Part shown: positions 11,030 through 23,829 of the stretch, in pieces | How positions within the stretch are numbered: the first letter of the stretch is position 1 | Layout: every line of letters starts with the position of its first letter | NCBI GenBank assembly: GCA_036250195.1 | Contig: JAVHZZ010000011.1 | Location: forward strand, 54,622,811 to 54,686,810 | Direction of reading: 5' to 3' | DNA from: Mixophyes australis | Taxonomy: Eukaryota > Chordata > Amphibia > Anura > Limnodynastidae | Length of the DNA: 64,000 nt | The notes under the pieces: generated by a model | Database searches by the model: none | Told to the model about the DNA's origin: nothing | Seen by the model: only the letters and a program-made list of their open reading frames with translations | Position numbers and translations under genes: made by a program

Positions 11030-12432
11030 ATTGTCTTCATAATCTATGCTCTCACAAACAGTGTACTCAGAGAATGTCCTACACATTGGGGATGGGAACC
11101 AAATGTGATCTCTTCATATATATCAGCCCTCCATTCTGTCCCAATGTAACTCCTATCATTTATAATTTTACCATCAAAACACTAGCAATAAACAGGTTAT
11201 ACTATTACTCATATTTAAGTCTATTTCCTCATGTTCAAACAATTTATTGCTGCCGGTTGGTCCCATATAAAATCCACGCCAAGTCTCCAAATAATGTTTA
11301 AAGATGTTTTTCCTTCTGATTCCTATTTGCAAGAGAGTGAATGTGAGAATGCACATGTGTTTCTTCCATACTCTTGAAGGTGGGCGGTCCCTGTATCGTT
11401 GCCTTGGTATACTTTTAAGATGTTAATTAACATGACCACTGCCAAACAAAACCAACCTAGCACAGGTCTGTATAGATCATATTTCAAAGCCAAAGAAACT
11501 GGTTTTGCTAAATAGAATTATAAAGAACAGCGGGTCTCCCTCTTCATCAACGCCCTTCATCTTCACTTATGGGAAACTTGCCAGTCCAGGTGTCGTCTAA
11601 TTACTACAGCTGCAACTGTTTTCATTCCTTCTCTGTCCTCGAAGTTTGTACCTCTGCTTTTGCGCCTGCATTACGTACTGGATTATTTCTCCGGAGAGCG
11701 CTACATTCATGATCCACAGAACTGTGAGTGACATTGACATATGGTATTACAGATATATCATGCCATAAACCCTTTGGTGTGGACTTACATAGATACTTTA
11801 TACTCACCATGGCTTTTTTGCACGCTGCTCCTTGGGTTTCTGGCTCTTTGTTTGCTCCATGTCTTGATACTAGTGGTGGCAAATGTGCACCATAGTGTCT
11901 CTTCCAAAAGCTTCAGAAATTCCATCAACCCCTGTTCATTACGAGACTGTTTTGAATTCTGCATTTGATTTCATTTACTAACACGTTTATTCTTTACCTT
12001 TCACAGAGGTTCCATTGGATAATTTTCATCATCATTGCTTACCTCTGAGGGCTTGAGCTTGAATTGAGCATATTTAGGTTTAACCACAGATTTCATTTTT
12101 ATCGGGACACATATGTTGGGTATATCCCATCTTCAATATATAGTGATTTCGGATGATATATGTTTTCAATTCCGATTTCTATTGATTGATGTGTGGATCT
12201 ATTTATGGATATTATCTGTATTCTGCATTTTAGAGCACTCTTGATATCTATCATATTTTGTTTATTTATATCTGATTTACTCATTGGTATTTGCTAGGAG
12301 TCAACATCTCACTGTTATGTGGCAGGTGATATGTTGTTATACATTTTTTGATATGTTTTAATAAATATTGTTTTTATATATTCATGAACTCTTACCTTTT
12401 TTTAATTTGGGGTAATTTTGCAACCAGCGCTG
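11030..12432. other. Unassigned AT-rich sequence
   Basis: There are only short frames without recognisable domains (longest 86 codons at 11622-11882, minus). No inverted or tandem repeat stands out. An AATAAA with T-rich surroundings near 12360 and the phrase CAACCAGCGCTG near 12422 hint at the 3' end of a retroelement, but I cannot place it. Confidence 0.4.
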
Positions 12433-13135
12433 TTATTTAGTGTTTCTATAAGGAATTGACAGGTTGTTGTTTGAGGCAAAGGATACCATTTCATGTTGGA
12501 CCTTATCAATCTTGTCCTTGAAGTAGGAAGCAAGATCTTGGGCATTAATGGTAGTTGGCCGGGCTGGTGTAGAAAGGTTGAGAAAATATTTTAATATATT
12601 AAATTGGCGTTTGGGATTAGAAGTCTGATCAGAGATGAGATTGGAAGCACGTGTGTTTGGCAGTGTCCAGAACATTTTGATAGGCAAGGTAGATTGCAGT
12701 ATATGTGAGGTAGCCATTAAAAGTATGAGATTTTTGCTAATGTTATTATACATTGCAAGAAAGTTTTTGAAGGCATCATGATACTTTAGTGTGCTATGGC
12801 TGACATTGAGGTTGACAGGGAGTGTGAAAAGTAGCTGGACTCATTTTATCTAGGGCTGTTGCTAGGCTTTGTTTAAAATGTGGTACTGCCATATCAAGAA
12901 TGGAGAAAGTAGAAATCAGGGAGAGGAGTTGTTGCAGACAGGTGGAAAATGGTGATTTGGCGTCTGACAAAGAATTTAACCCAAGAGTGTGTGTGTGTGT
13001 GTGTGTGTGTACATATGGGAGGGAGGATAGATTGTAAACTCCAATGGGATAATGACTGATGTGTAAAGCGATGCATAATATGTAGGTGCTATATAAAACA
13101 AACTTAATAAAACTATGTACTGTATATTTGGGCAT
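12433..13135 (-). mobile_element. LINE fragment (L2/CR1-like), ORF2 linker region
   Basis: A 106-residue minus frame (12433-12753) reads NPKRQFNILKYFLNLSTP, then DLASYFKDKIDKVQHEM. This pattern is typical of the segment between endonuclease and reverse transcriptase in L2/CR1-type LINEs (NPK..., then ...LA.FF.DKI..IR). Further minus frames to about 13135 are probably continuing debris. At 12979-13110 a GT run is followed by GATTGTAAACTCCAATGGGA, the tail also found in the SINE at 26650. It is broken and non-functional. Confidence 0.6.
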
Positions 13136-13559
13136 GGGAGCTATACTCTGTAGGAAGTACTGTGTCCTAGGAAAAGGAGGGCTGTTCTATATACTTTAGG
13201 CATGTGAAGCACTGTGAAGCTAGAATTTAGTCGCTTTATACTAATGGCTTTTGGCTGTATCATATACTTATCATTAGGCTGTATAATACTGTATACTGAG
13301 CATGGCTATTATTTGCTGCTCATGGGACTGTATTATATACTGGGCATATTGGGTGGTATAACATAAAATAGGCTGTATGTCCGGCTCAGGTTTTGCATAG
13401 CACTAGCTGCCATTTGTGAGATTATAAGTGACATCTGTTTACAGGTGACAAACAGACCATCTTTTGAATGACACACTCCCCCTAGTGGTGATCTGGCCAA
13501 GTTGTGCATTCATAAATATCCAAGTCTTTTATCACTGCTGTTATAAAAGCTCTTTCTTT
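13136..13559. other. Unassigned sequence
   Basis: I see no gene, repeat or terminus here. Short stretches such as CATATACTTATCATTAGGCTGTATA suggest degraded repeats. Confidence 0.4.
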
Positions 13560-14878
13560 GGGGTAAATTTATCAAGCTGCAGGCTTGAAAAAGTGGAGAT
13601 GTTGCCTATAGCAACCAATAAGATTCAAGTTATAATTTATTTAGTACAGTCTAAAAAATGACAGTGTGACTGGATCACTTATAAATAACTTATGGTATAA
13701 ATTTATTTAGAGGAAATTGCACAGGGTGTTTATTTATATAATTGCAAATGCACTTATTTTTGATATTGTGTATATTTTGGTAAAGTAAAATATTTATTTC
13801 TGAGACCAGGGAAGAAACTCCTTTGTTTTAACCTTGCTAGAGGAAATGCATGATTTCTGAGGTATATATTGGTACAATACACCTTTCTGGGCGAAATCGT
13901 TTGTGTATAGTGATGTGGGGAAATGACTTGTTTGGGGTTTTGTGATTTTTATTGGGAATGTGTATTCTGCAGCTGTCTGAAGAAAGGACCCATGTGTTAA
14001 TATCATGTTAATTAGACCCTTTGATGCATGAGGGTCCAGTATCTGAAGGCACAGGAAGGTTTAATTAAGACTTGCCACTAAATTTCCTGCGTCTAAAAAC
14101 AAGATGCAGGAAATCACAGCAAGTTTTAGAATATCACAGATAAGTGTAAATATTGTTAGCTTAGCGTTGCATGTAACTCCATGTGTGGGTAAACAAATTA
14201 CATCCTGATTCTAAAAATAGCTCAGACGTCAAGGGGGCTGGCTTACCCTGTGAAAGTGTGTCAAAATCTGTATAAAAAGCACTGACTTGTATTGAAAATT
14301 GTTCTTCTGGTTCCATCTGACCTGATCATTGATACCTTCAATCAGTGTGACTGCAAATAAACATCACTTGCTTCAAAGACCTGCTTGAAAACGTCTTCCA
14401 TGCTGAAAATCCTGTGACCTACAGATTAGACCCAAAATCTAATCTGCTCCTGGCTGTTTCTGAGGTTTGGACCCAGCATCCACTACCACCGATCTGCCCG
14501 CTACCCAGCAGTTCTGGCCAGTGTGATAGACTAGATGGGATCTATCTATCCACAGCAACCCTGATCCAAAGGAAGAATTCAGGAGTACCAGCCCAGGTAC
14601 ACCAGTAACGGGGTACACACGTAGTGTCAGTTATGCAGAAGAAACACGGTTCTGGATGCCGCTAAAGGAGTCCAATGGTGGCAGCATTTGTAAGCCCCTT
14701 CTACTGCAGTGAGAGGGCGCATTTGGGATAACGAAAGGCAAAGTAAGCCCAGCCGGTTCCCAGTAATAACAGACAGGGTGGCATAGTCATCCATCCTGTC
14801 ACAGACAACTAGAATCTGATAGGTTGCTATAGGCAACATCTCCACTTTTTCGAAACCACAACTTGATAAATTTACCCC
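13560..14878. mobile_element. Frog-type MITE split by a solo LTR
   Basis: The left half (13560-13664) begins GGGGTAAATTTATCAAG and contains GTGGAGATGTTGCCTATAGC. The right half (14804-14878) ends with the inverse: GCTATAGGCAACATCTCCAC then CTTGATAAATTTACCCC. Together they form one inverted-repeat element of roughly 180 bp. I recall this element as abundant in frog genomes. The solo LTR sits at its centre. Confidence 0.8.
13665..14803 (+). mobile_element. Solo LTR of a retrovirus-like element
   Basis: It is bounded by TGTGACTGGAT and its near inverse ATCCTGTCACA, and flanked by GACAG / GACAA (a 4-5-bp target duplication, one mismatch). The body, 1139 bp, has a TATA-like TGTATAAAAAGC at about 14270 and a polyadenylation-like AATAAA at about 14356, in the order expected for U3-R-U5 on the plus strand. 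No internal region is present, so it is the product of LTR-LTR recombination. Confidence 0.75.
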
Positions 14879-15819
14879 TAAGCCTTTCTCCTGTTCTTCC
14901 CTTAGCAGGATTAAGGGCATCTTTTGTCCATCATGCTAGCAAGATTTGTGAATATGTAGTGGAATCAGAAGTTTGTTTCACTAAAATCAAGAGAAAGAGC
15001 GCCTAACAGTAAATATAGTACTGTGGAAAGTTCATTATAACAAACGTATTATATACACTTATACATTGAATTACGTTCATGTTATATGAATTAATATATG
15101 TGTATTGTTATATTAATAAACTCTGCAGCTTAACATAATAGCTTTTCAGTGCTGTATTGAGCATTCAGAACATTTTTACTAGCTTTTTTCAATAAATACA
15201 AGGCATGATATTAATTATCACCCTCTATATACATGGTCAAGGCAGCAGCGCAGCCTGCTACCAACTCATATGTTTATCGAGAATATTGTAAACCTAGATC
15301 CAGATTTATTCTCCTTTACAACCAGAAAAAAATTCTGCAGCAGTGAATTGCTGATTTCCCCAAAAGAAATTGCCTGTGATAAATGTAGTGTATTATTGGG
15401 CTAGGTACAGTCTCTGTCTTGAAAAATGTATGGTTGCTGGGAGGCAGTTGGGATAAGCTACTGTGTATAAATTGAAGCTAGAGACAGCCCAAATTTAGAA
15501 GCACAGAACTATTTCTGCCACATGCAGATCACTGCAAGGAATGTGAAGGAGGGGGGTGACTGGTATGTGGTTGAGACTGGTAGTGTATAAAACTGGCATG
15601 ATGTTTGTTAATAGAGATTAATTTGTTATGTCAAGCACAGATGTATTAAAAGACTGCAAGACGTAAAAGAAAGTGTGATTAGTGTGCTGAAAAAATAAAG
15701 ATAGATTTTGTATATTAGATTATGAATGTTGTTCGAGGAGAGACAATTCAGTAATGTACACAGCTAGTAAAAATGGTTAAAACATTTTTAAAACAGATCT
15801 GGTTAGTATTTAGAGCACT
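14879..15819. other. Unassigned AT-rich sequence
   Basis: No open frame above 60 codons and no clear repeat is visible in this stretch. Confidence 0.4.
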
Positions 15820-16219
15820 GGGGTTCATTTATGATCAGAAAACATTTTTAATTTGCTTCTATTTTCAAACAGAATGCTCGGTCATGTTCTGATTACCTCT
15901 GTGGTGGTCTAAAAATGCTGCCTGTTTTATGAGTTTTTGGACTTCCACAAAAACAGGAATACCAGCCTCACCGAGCAATTTGTCATATAATTTTTCCATT
16001 TGTATAAAAATATTGGAATTATTTGGAATAACAAGCATTACATATGGAACCTATGTTTGGCAGCGTTTGTAAATCACATTGGGCTGCTCATCTCACATTT
16101 AATGTCCTTTTCTTCTGTAAAAACTGTCAGATTTGCATAAAAGAGTGTGAGAAATTAGAAGTGAAAGGGGTGTGTGGTTTTAGCTGCTTCAAATTTCTCC
16201 TCGCTCATAAATGAACCCC
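15820..16219. mobile_element. 400-bp MITE
   Basis: It begins GGGGTTCATTTATGA and ends with the exact inverse TCATAAATGAACCCC. Internal sequence is AT-rich, non-coding and contains GCTCGGTCATGTTCTG on the left and CACCGAGCAATTTG at about 15970. No convincing target duplication was found. Confidence 0.7.
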
Positions 16220-17189
16220 AAAAAGAGAGTTGTGTCTGTTTTCTTATTTTTAGTAATCATATATGCTATTGTAAATGTTTATGAAAATATATAAATAGTG
16301 CAAATCTATTGCAAAATTACAACTTAAAAACTTAAAAATTACAATTACAACACGTATTTGCATGGTGTTAAGTATTCTGATTTTAACAAATGGATATTTT
16401 TCTTCTTTGTTATAGTGTAAAAATATTAAAAACTAGTTTAGCACAAATAAGACATTATATTAGGTATATATGTTATTGTCTTGAAAATTGTGTATGCACC
16501 ATTGTATCTATTAAGCAATTCACAATTTCTTAATTTGCTATCGCCGCCCCTCTGCTCTGTGTCCTCTTATGCTCCTTTTACTTGTGCCTTGGTTCTTATC
16601 CTTCACCTGCTGCTCTCAAACTGGATGTGTTAAGGACAGCTGGAATGAAATTAAAAGAACAGCCAGAAAGAAATCAATATAGAAATAACAGAGTTACTTA
16701 TGTTCCCATATAAATCACTATAATATTCCCCTCATAAGATTGTTATGAAGTGATTGTGATTGAGAAGTGCTCACAGAAAGGCTCATTTATGAACAGTAAA
16801 GTATGCCACCAGCTGTAGCAGCCCCTATTTACCTAGATCATGATACTATCAGCAGTACTCAGTTGCCCCCAGGGCTTGTGCAATAGTGTAGCTTTATATC
16901 TATAGGCTGGTGCATACAAGGAAATATAGATAGCTAAATCCTGATAATACTAAACAGCAGACTAGAAAACTGCATAAACAAAACAAGGTATAACCAAACA
17001 GAAGTCAGTGTGGGTAATGGGTAGGAAGAATTGTAACAATCTGGGGGTAAATGTATGATCCTTCAATTTCTGCAAGTCGCCATAAATCGGCGACTTTGCA
17101 GTGAAAATTTAAAGCGGCAATGGCTTGTAAAGGCAAAATGGCGAACCAGAGTAATCAGAGAGATCAAAATATCCTATTCAAGCCAAGGC
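16220..17189. other. Unassigned sequence, with half a MITE at 17043-17150
   Basis: GGGGGTAAATGTATGATCCTTC at 17043 resembles the start of a frog-type MITE of the GGGGTAAATTTATCAAG group, but its other half is not found. The rest, including a C/T-rich stretch near 16545-16620, shows no gene. Confidence 0.4.
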
Positions 17190-17194
17190 CATAG

Positions 17195-17883
17195 TGTCAC
17201 GACTAAGTATAGCGTACCTGCTATCGTTGGCACTACTCGAAGGAAGGTGCAGAATCTAACGTGCCCCATGTGTTTACCAGGGACCCCCCGCAAGGAGGTA
17301 TGGACTCAGCTGCAGGAAACACGCAGGTCGCGGTCCTTTCCACGAGTCAGATAGCGAAGCATGGGAAGAATTGTCAGACAAGCCGGTTCAGCAACGGTGC
17401 GGGCAAGGCAGGTACACAAGGAGAATCAGAACGAAAGGTGAGTCAAGCCGGGTCAGTAGCGTTCTGGCAGCGCGGTACAAAGGAAGATCCAAAGGGGTAG
17501 TCAAAGGCAATCCGGGTCACAAGGGTCACAGGCAGACAGGCAATAATCAGGAGACAGGCAAGTAGTCAGGAGACAGGCAAATAACAGGGACACCGAAGGA
17601 AACGCTGGAGGCAGGAATGGACCTGAAACTCTGGCACTGGAGGGGAGAGCGCGGAGGGGCTAAATACTCCTATGGGCCAATAAGAAGTCAGCGCTATGCG
17701 CTGTCATAATTAACACCTAGCGCGCTCACAGTATTGCATCCCGTTGCTAGGCAACGGGAACGCTGCTGGTAGCTGTTGCCGGCAGCCGAGCAGCCGGAAG
17801 TGACGCGTCTGGTTGCCTAGCAACCAGACTCGCTATTGAGAGATACAGGCGGCCGTCCCGGATATCACGGGTGGTGCCTGACA
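17195..17883 (-). repeat. Gypsy 3' LTR
   Basis: On the minus strand it starts TGTCAGGCACCACCCGTGA and ends CGTGACA, 689 bp. A polypurine tract (GAAGAAGAGGAGGGC) lies immediately upstream on the minus strand at about 17888-17905, as expected before a 3' LTR. It contains an inverted pair around GGTTGCTAGGCAACC. Confidence 0.85.
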
Positions 17884-19160
17884 GTATGCCCTCCTCTTCT
17901 TCCCCTCTGTTGGAGAAATCTCTTGAGTAGCAGAGGGGCATGGAGATCTGGTTTGTCCATCCAAGATCTCTCTTCTGGACCGAAACCCTTCCAGTGAACA
18001 AGGAACTGTTGACGACCATAGCGGATACGGGAATCCAGGATTCGGCTGATCTCAAACTCTGTTCCTGAGGAGGTTTGAACTAGATGAGGTCGAGATGGAG
18101 GTACAAAGAATTTGTCAATCACCAAAGGTCAAGGCAAGGACACATGAAAGGCATTGTGACATTGTAATGAAGCAGGAAGCTTTAGCTTGACACAGACAGG
18201 ATTGATGACCTGTGAGATGGTGTAGGGGCCAATGAAACATGGGGCCATTTTCATAGATGGTACCTTTAGTTTTAAGTCTTTCGTGGATAATCATACTTGG
18301 TCCCCTACCTTCAGTAAAGGAGTAGATCTTCGGTGACAGTCCGCAAATGCTTTGTGGTGCTGAGTCGCCTTCTGCTGGGCCGCCTTGGCCCAAATGAGAG
18401 AGAATTCTCGATAGAGGGAGTCCACAGCTGCAACAAAAGAGGAGGAATTCGGAAAAGGATCCGGAATAACAGGATACGCCCCGGTAACAATAAAGAATGG
18501 AGAGAACCCGGTGGATTCGTGGACATGATGATTGTGTGAAAACTCTGCCCAGGGAAGAAATTGTGACCATCTGCTTTGATTGTCAGCAGTACAGCAATGA
18601 AGAAAAGTCTCCAAATCTTGGTTTATCCGTTCGGTCAGACCATTGGTCTGGGGGTGATACCCCAATGAAAATTTTTATTCCGTACCCAGTTTCTTGCAGA
18701 AGGCACTCCAGAAACAGGAGATGAATTAGACCCCTTGGTCAGAGATGATCTCTTTCGGACAACCATGTAGTCTGAAGATTTCTTTGATAAAAGTGTCAGC
18801 TAAGCGACTGGCCGAAGGTAGACCTGAGAGAGGGATGAAGTGCACCATTTTGGAAAACTGATCAATGACAACCCAGATGGTATTGAATCCAGAACTGCGG
18901 GGAAGATCGGTGATATAGTCCATGGCTATACTTTCCCAAGGAGCATTAGGCGTGGGCAGGGGGTGAAGCAATCCAGCAGGGACCTTCCTGGAAGTCTGTG
19001 TGGGGCACAAATGGTACAGGCTGCAATAAAATCACGTATATTAGAACGTATAGTGGGCCACCAAAAACGACGACAGAGAAGGAATGTGGTCTTCTTTATC
19101 CCAGTGTGACCCGCGATGCAGGAGGAATGAGCCCATCGCAATATCTTGAGTTGTAAGTGT
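17884..19160 (-). pseudogene. Gypsy integrase and chromodomain (broken pol, 3' part)
   Basis: Reading the minus strand from right to left: the zinc-binding HHCC segment (AHSSCIAGHTGIKKT ... FIAACTICAPHR, 18926-19141), the catalytic core (PWESIAMDYITDLP, VVIDQFSKMVHFIPL, then ISDQG, 18726-19010), the remaining core (GYHPQTNGLTERINQDLE, 18291-18665) and a chromodomain-like tail (EFEISRILDSRIR ... FLVHWKGFGPEERSW, 17865-18125). Frameshifts and a stop near 18722 separate the pieces, so it cannot make an active integrase. In life this enzyme inserts gypsy cDNA, and the chromodomain targets chromatin. Neighbouring RNase H and reverse transcriptase lie beyond the insertion at 45220-46223. Confidence 0.9.
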
Positions 19161-19164
19161 GGTT

Positions 19165-19765
19165 TATTAAAGTAATTCTATCGATTTAAAATAAGCATTG
19201 CTCAATCAATTGTATGTGTGTCCAAAGCACATGGTGGTTTATTTTAGCAGATGTAAATAGTCAACAATTCAATACATTATTATATTATGATAAAGTACAG
19301 CACAGCCAATACCAAAAGTTAAATACATACATACCGCTGCAATCGCTGCGCTTCCATGGGTCCCAATGGAACAGTGTATCTGTTAGATAACTGTGGTCAG
19401 AGTAGACTGAGAGCCAAAGGTAGTGCAGCTATATTATATACAGTGCAGTGTTACACTTGAACAATAGAGATGACGTAGATTGTTTCTATAGGTCCAGGCA
19501 CAGGGTGGCTTCAGGGTAAACAGTTCATAGGCTGATTCAGTCTAAGGAATCCAAAGGAGGGGGTCGTCTCTCCAGGGGGTCTGCTTCTTTAGTAGCCAGC
19601 ATCATACAAAGGATTATTCCCTAATATCAATAACTAAAGTATGCAATGTGCGATCTCTTCGCCGACTGCACCGGACAGCTGCTGATGATTAGGGGATCAA
19701 TATGATATCAGGCATGACACCTTTCCTATAACCTAAACCTTTAATAGCACTACAATGTACATATA

Positions 19766-19815
<50 letters not shown>

Positions 19816-20033
19816 TAATAATAAACCAAATATTATCTGCTCCTGAATTACAGTGTAACAGAACCAATATGAAATTATATAAATAACTAAATGTTGTAAT
19901 GCGAAAGTGTGCGTGCGTATTTTATCGTGTGAACGCACCACGCCACGTAACACGTGGCATACGGATCGCATTTGCACGGCTAAACAATATTAAACCAATA
20001 TACTTTCGTTCATCCAATTATACGACTTCAACA
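19165..20033 (-). repeat. Retroviral 3' LTR
   Basis: On the minus strand it starts TGTTGAAGTCGTATAATTGG. It contains a (TA)n run at about 19770-19811 and ends at the GGTT duplication. It is 869 bp against 880 bp for the other LTR, the difference being mostly TA-run length. Confidence 0.88.
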
Positions 20034-21850
20034 GTCCACCCTTTGTTAGTATAATAAACTATCACCTTAAAGATGTTATATGCAGGATCTCAGTACCACG
20101 TTTCATTGTTATGTAATACAAATCCCCCTTGGTGTATGACCACGCTGTTTGTATATCTAAACAAGTTATCGTAAGAGAGAGTCTCAATCCTCTAAACGAT
20201 TTCTTCTTTTACTATAAACCGTACACTTCTGGAGCTTGGAGATAACCTTTTATATGCCCTTCAAGGGTGCAATAAAACACTTAATACATTATTTGGAAAG
20301 GTACAAGGTACAGTAGAACATGTATCAGCTATACAGAATTCTCTACTACAGTTCTTCAAGTTTAACAGGTTCTTCTGTCCAACGCATGTCTTTAAGCTCA
20401 GAATACATTTAAACACTCCATGTTCATCAATAGCATCATCCTATGTCTATCAATAATGTCATATACAATCTCCTTCAGCCTGCGTTAATATACACACTTC
20501 AAATAATGTCATCAGTTCTTTTCATCAACACTTGTGGGCGGGCTATTGTCTGTTCGTTCTTCCCAGTCTCCCAATACTCAGATTTAACAGTGATCGGCTT
20601 GCAAAGCATTGGGAGACTTCAGACTAAGGGACCTAGGTGTCCTACTTTTTCCCTTAGTGACCTCCCGCCTATAGTTCGGGTACCTCAAGAATATTTAGTG
20701 GAAAGAGAACTAATCCTACTTGATATAATCACTGAGGCACATGTGAGCACGCCCAGCACTTTGTTTGGTCTAAAACCTTACCCTCCCAAGAATGATAATC
20801 ATTCTCAAGGATGCCTGCTCAAGTCCGAATATTACTGGACTGGCATCGCTGGGTGTATCTTTTTTCTAACCATGGGGTCGCCGTACTTACGGACGTAATG
20901 CTACTCAGACAATAGCCCCTCGCACTTTCTCCAAGCTCCAAGGTTTCTAAATTTTTCTATACCCCTGAATTGAATAGAGTAATTGGCTGGACTGATTATG
21001 CTACTAACTTCTTTCTCCCCAATACCTCCTTATCATTACCTGAACCAGTCTCTGTCACCTGCTAATAATCAAAAGAATTAACCGCCCTGAGAAGAGAATG
21101 AAATGAGAGAACACAAAACAGGAAAAACTACAACTTCATGCTGGACAACAGTCTTAGCCTTTGGCTCAGGTGCTACTAACTGCATTCGAGGCCTTCCAGT
21201 ACAGACTCATGAGTGCCCTTGGACCCTTCTCTGAGTGTTGACCCTTCTGCAGTGGGTGGAATGGGCACCAGGGTGTCTCTGCTACCCTTGAAGCCGTGAT
21301 GCTGGTAGCCTACACCTGGTACCTGTCTGTCAAATAACCTAAGCTTAAGAAATTTCTGCTCCACAACTCACTCTCTCCAGATCCAAAATCCTGACAGTTA
21401 GTGTGACCTTTCAGGAAACAGTGTTTTGGACGTTCTTGGTTGCTGTCTCACTATTTACCTTCTCTCAAGATCTAACCTAGCCTCCCAGTTACAATCTCAT
21501 CTCACGAGGGGTCAAGAACATTTCAAAAACTGACAGGTTAGGAGTCTGCCCAGGAGTGATCTCTTGGTAGCGGGAAAGGACTAGTGGCCGAAGCTATCAG
21601 TCACTTCAATCAAGTTCCAACTCTTAATCTATTCAATTCGTTCTACCGAGTACCACTACTTTATGTTCACCCTGGTTTATGGTTAATTGAAAGTATGTGA
21701 TTTGTTACCGCTACTCATACATTATACCTCTATTATCAATAACATGAATACCCCTATCATCTATTATAACTCTAGGACTATCACATTGAATAACAAAAGC
21801 TTTGAGTATGATACAGTAATACATTAGACACATTTCAATACACCTCTACC
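20034..21850 (-). other. Retroviral internal sequence without recognisable gene
   Basis: By position this should hold the end of integrase and the envelope gene, but it is too short for both and I find no envelope hallmark in any frame. The longest frame (20443-20898, plus strand, 151 codons) runs against the element's direction and has no recognised domain. Probably it is deleted and decayed. Confidence 0.45.
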
Positions 21851-21929
21851 CAGACATATTTCATTGGTACACCAGTGTATACTTGAGGATCCTGCATTGT
21901 GGTAATTGGATGACGTGTATTTGTTTTAC

Positions 21930-22490
21930 CTGGAGGAAAACCCATCAGCAGGAGGGATATGGGATGGCTCTATTGGTCTACCTTGTCCATCTCTCCAGAG
22001 TCCACCAGACTCCTCACCCCATCTCTTCACCTTCCAGACAGTTTATTCCTCAGGTAACACAAATCTTTATATATTAACCAATATGTGTATGCGTGCATGT
22101 GTGTGTTCACATTTCAGAACTAAAACAATACAACGAAGAACAAAACAAAACATAGATTTGTTAACTGTCACATAAAACCCTGCTGTCTATTTGACAGCTA
22201 TGTTCGCCCTGGTGTGACAGCCATGTATGGTCGTGTGTGTAAGTGTGGACCTTACTAGCAGCTACTTTAGTTGGTAACTGTGTCACTGTATAAAGTCCTC
22301 TATGTAGTGTCCTAATCATGTGCTGGTATTGCTATAAAACAATTTCTCAGTCACCTCAACATCGCCCCCTTGACTAGAAAAATGCTGAAGACCAATGTAT
22401 ATCAATCGATTTTCCCTCTGCCAACTCACATGTCATTCTCAGTACCTCACATTCAGCTACTTGACTAAGTGGGAAAGGCAAAGGGGTCTA
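21930..22490 (-). pseudogene. Retroviral pol remnant: RNase H and integrase N-terminal linker
   Basis: The minus strand from about 22480 reads SQVAECEVLRMTCELAEGKS, then a stop-ridden middle. LPTKVAASKVHTYTHDHTW and SHQGEHSCQ follow. These match the order and spacing of retroviral RNase H (..AE..AL..A..LA.GK.., then LP..VAV.K..AHT....S.GN..AD). The expected aspartates are not all kept (HWSSAF in place of the TDSRYA-type motif). At about 21950-22010 the phrase EESGGLWRDGQGRPIEP resembles the linker before integrase. At least five in-frame stops are present, so it is dead. No reverse transcriptase was found between here and the insertion at 23604. Confidence 0.5.
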
Positions 22491-23599
22491 TTTCTATAAC
22501 ACTTTCTTCAAATATAACAGTATCCAGTACATGCCCGTCTAACAGTGAAAAAAATATAAAACATGAAAATTCTACATTTTCTAGGGTTTCACATTATGTT
22601 GTATCTTGTGGTATAAATCCTACTCCAATGTTCTATACAGAGATGCATATCTGTATGCCTAACCTCCAGCAATCTCCTATCCACCCTTTGTGCATCCATA
22701 TAAAGGCACAATTTTGTACAGGAGGCACGAACCAAAACAAAAAAAAAACAAAACATATGCAATCTATAAAACATGAATTGTATTTCCACAACAGAACCTT
22801 TCTGCTTAAAATCAGCAGTTTCTATACACATGAAAACAAAACTCCTGACTGTTTCTGCAACTCATGTCAATCTAGTGTGTGTATCTCTGAATTTGTCTTA
22901 TGTAACAAAATTAAAATATGTTTTAGCCCCATTGTTGAGACTGTGTCTGATTTTATCTCTACCAGAGCAGAGAGAGAGAGAGAGAGGGAGAGAGAGGGAG
23001 AGAGGGAGAGAGAGAGACTAGCGTTTGTGTAAAAAAAATGAGAAATAGGAAAGCAATGAATGAAGGGAATATAAAGATTTGAATACAAACATACATGCAG
23101 AAAGGGAGATTTTTTTTTACAACAAAATGACAGCTGGATTGGACTCTGACTCTATGGGGAAATGGCTGTATTCATTCCACTGCTCCCCTTAGCTATTTGC
23201 TAACTATGACCCCTCCCCATACTTGACTAGGGGGTCTTAACAGTGCAATCCAGCGTCGTCCGTCATTTGTTCATTAAGAACTCGGTATCTCATTGACTAC
23301 ATACCTTTTCAACGGACTTTCCTAACTTAAATTAGAGAAATGTAAAAATTAACTGTTGATGACTCATCTGAGATACATAAACGATATTTTGGAGCAAAGT
23401 ATGTATATACTTCATTGTTGGATAATGATTCTCAGCCAAACAAATTATCATGAGACACTGCAGCCTAACAAAGAGTGTTCCATTTGTCTATTGTTAGTTA
23501 GTCTTTCAAGAGTAATTCTTCTATTTCTCTATCTCACCCCTTTTAAACACTAGTCTATACTTCTTTTGTCTGCCTTTATCTGTGAAGAAAAGACAAGAT
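22491..23599 (-). other. Retroviral internal sequence, unrecognised, with a (GA)n run
   Basis: A GAGAGAGAGGGAGAGAG run lies at about 22968-23017. No polymerase motif is visible where reverse transcriptase should be. Near 23580 the minus strand has TTTTCTTCACAG, which looks like a splice acceptor, directly next to the insertion point of the 17.8-kb element. Confidence 0.4.
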
Positions 23600-23603
23600 A
23601 GTT

Positions 23604-23644
23604 GGGCCCGATTCATCAAAGTTCGCAAACGCATACGCATCTGC
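23604..23644 (+). repeat. Left terminal inverted repeat, 41 bp
   Basis: It begins GGGCCCGATTCATCAAAGTT and ends CATACGCATCTGC, identical over 41 bp to the reverse complement of 41365-41405. The sequence just inside (about 23645-23830) is rich in GCAAACG and CGCATA motifs that echo the TIR and may be subterminal binding sites. Confidence 0.95.
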
Positions 23645-23829
23645 CTTGCATACTTTGAGTGACGTAAACCGAAATAAGCACCTCAAACAGCAAAAACACA
23701 CCCCCATGTGGTCTAAGTGACGGAAATAAGCAGTGCAAACGTTAGAAAACACACCCACCTGCGGATCTTTAAACATGCTACACGCATAAGCGACGGCTCT
23801 CAACTGATTAACGGCAAGCCAAGCAATGC

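Noticed and set aside
20443..20898. 151-codon plus-strand gene in the retrovirus
   Set aside because: Opposite to the element's direction, without recognisable domain and with no counterpart elsewhere in the window.
22469..23032. 187-codon plus-strand frame ending in a run of Glu/Arg
   Set aside because: Runs into the (GA)n microsatellite, is antisense to the retrovirus and overlaps the RNase H remnant in opposite direction.
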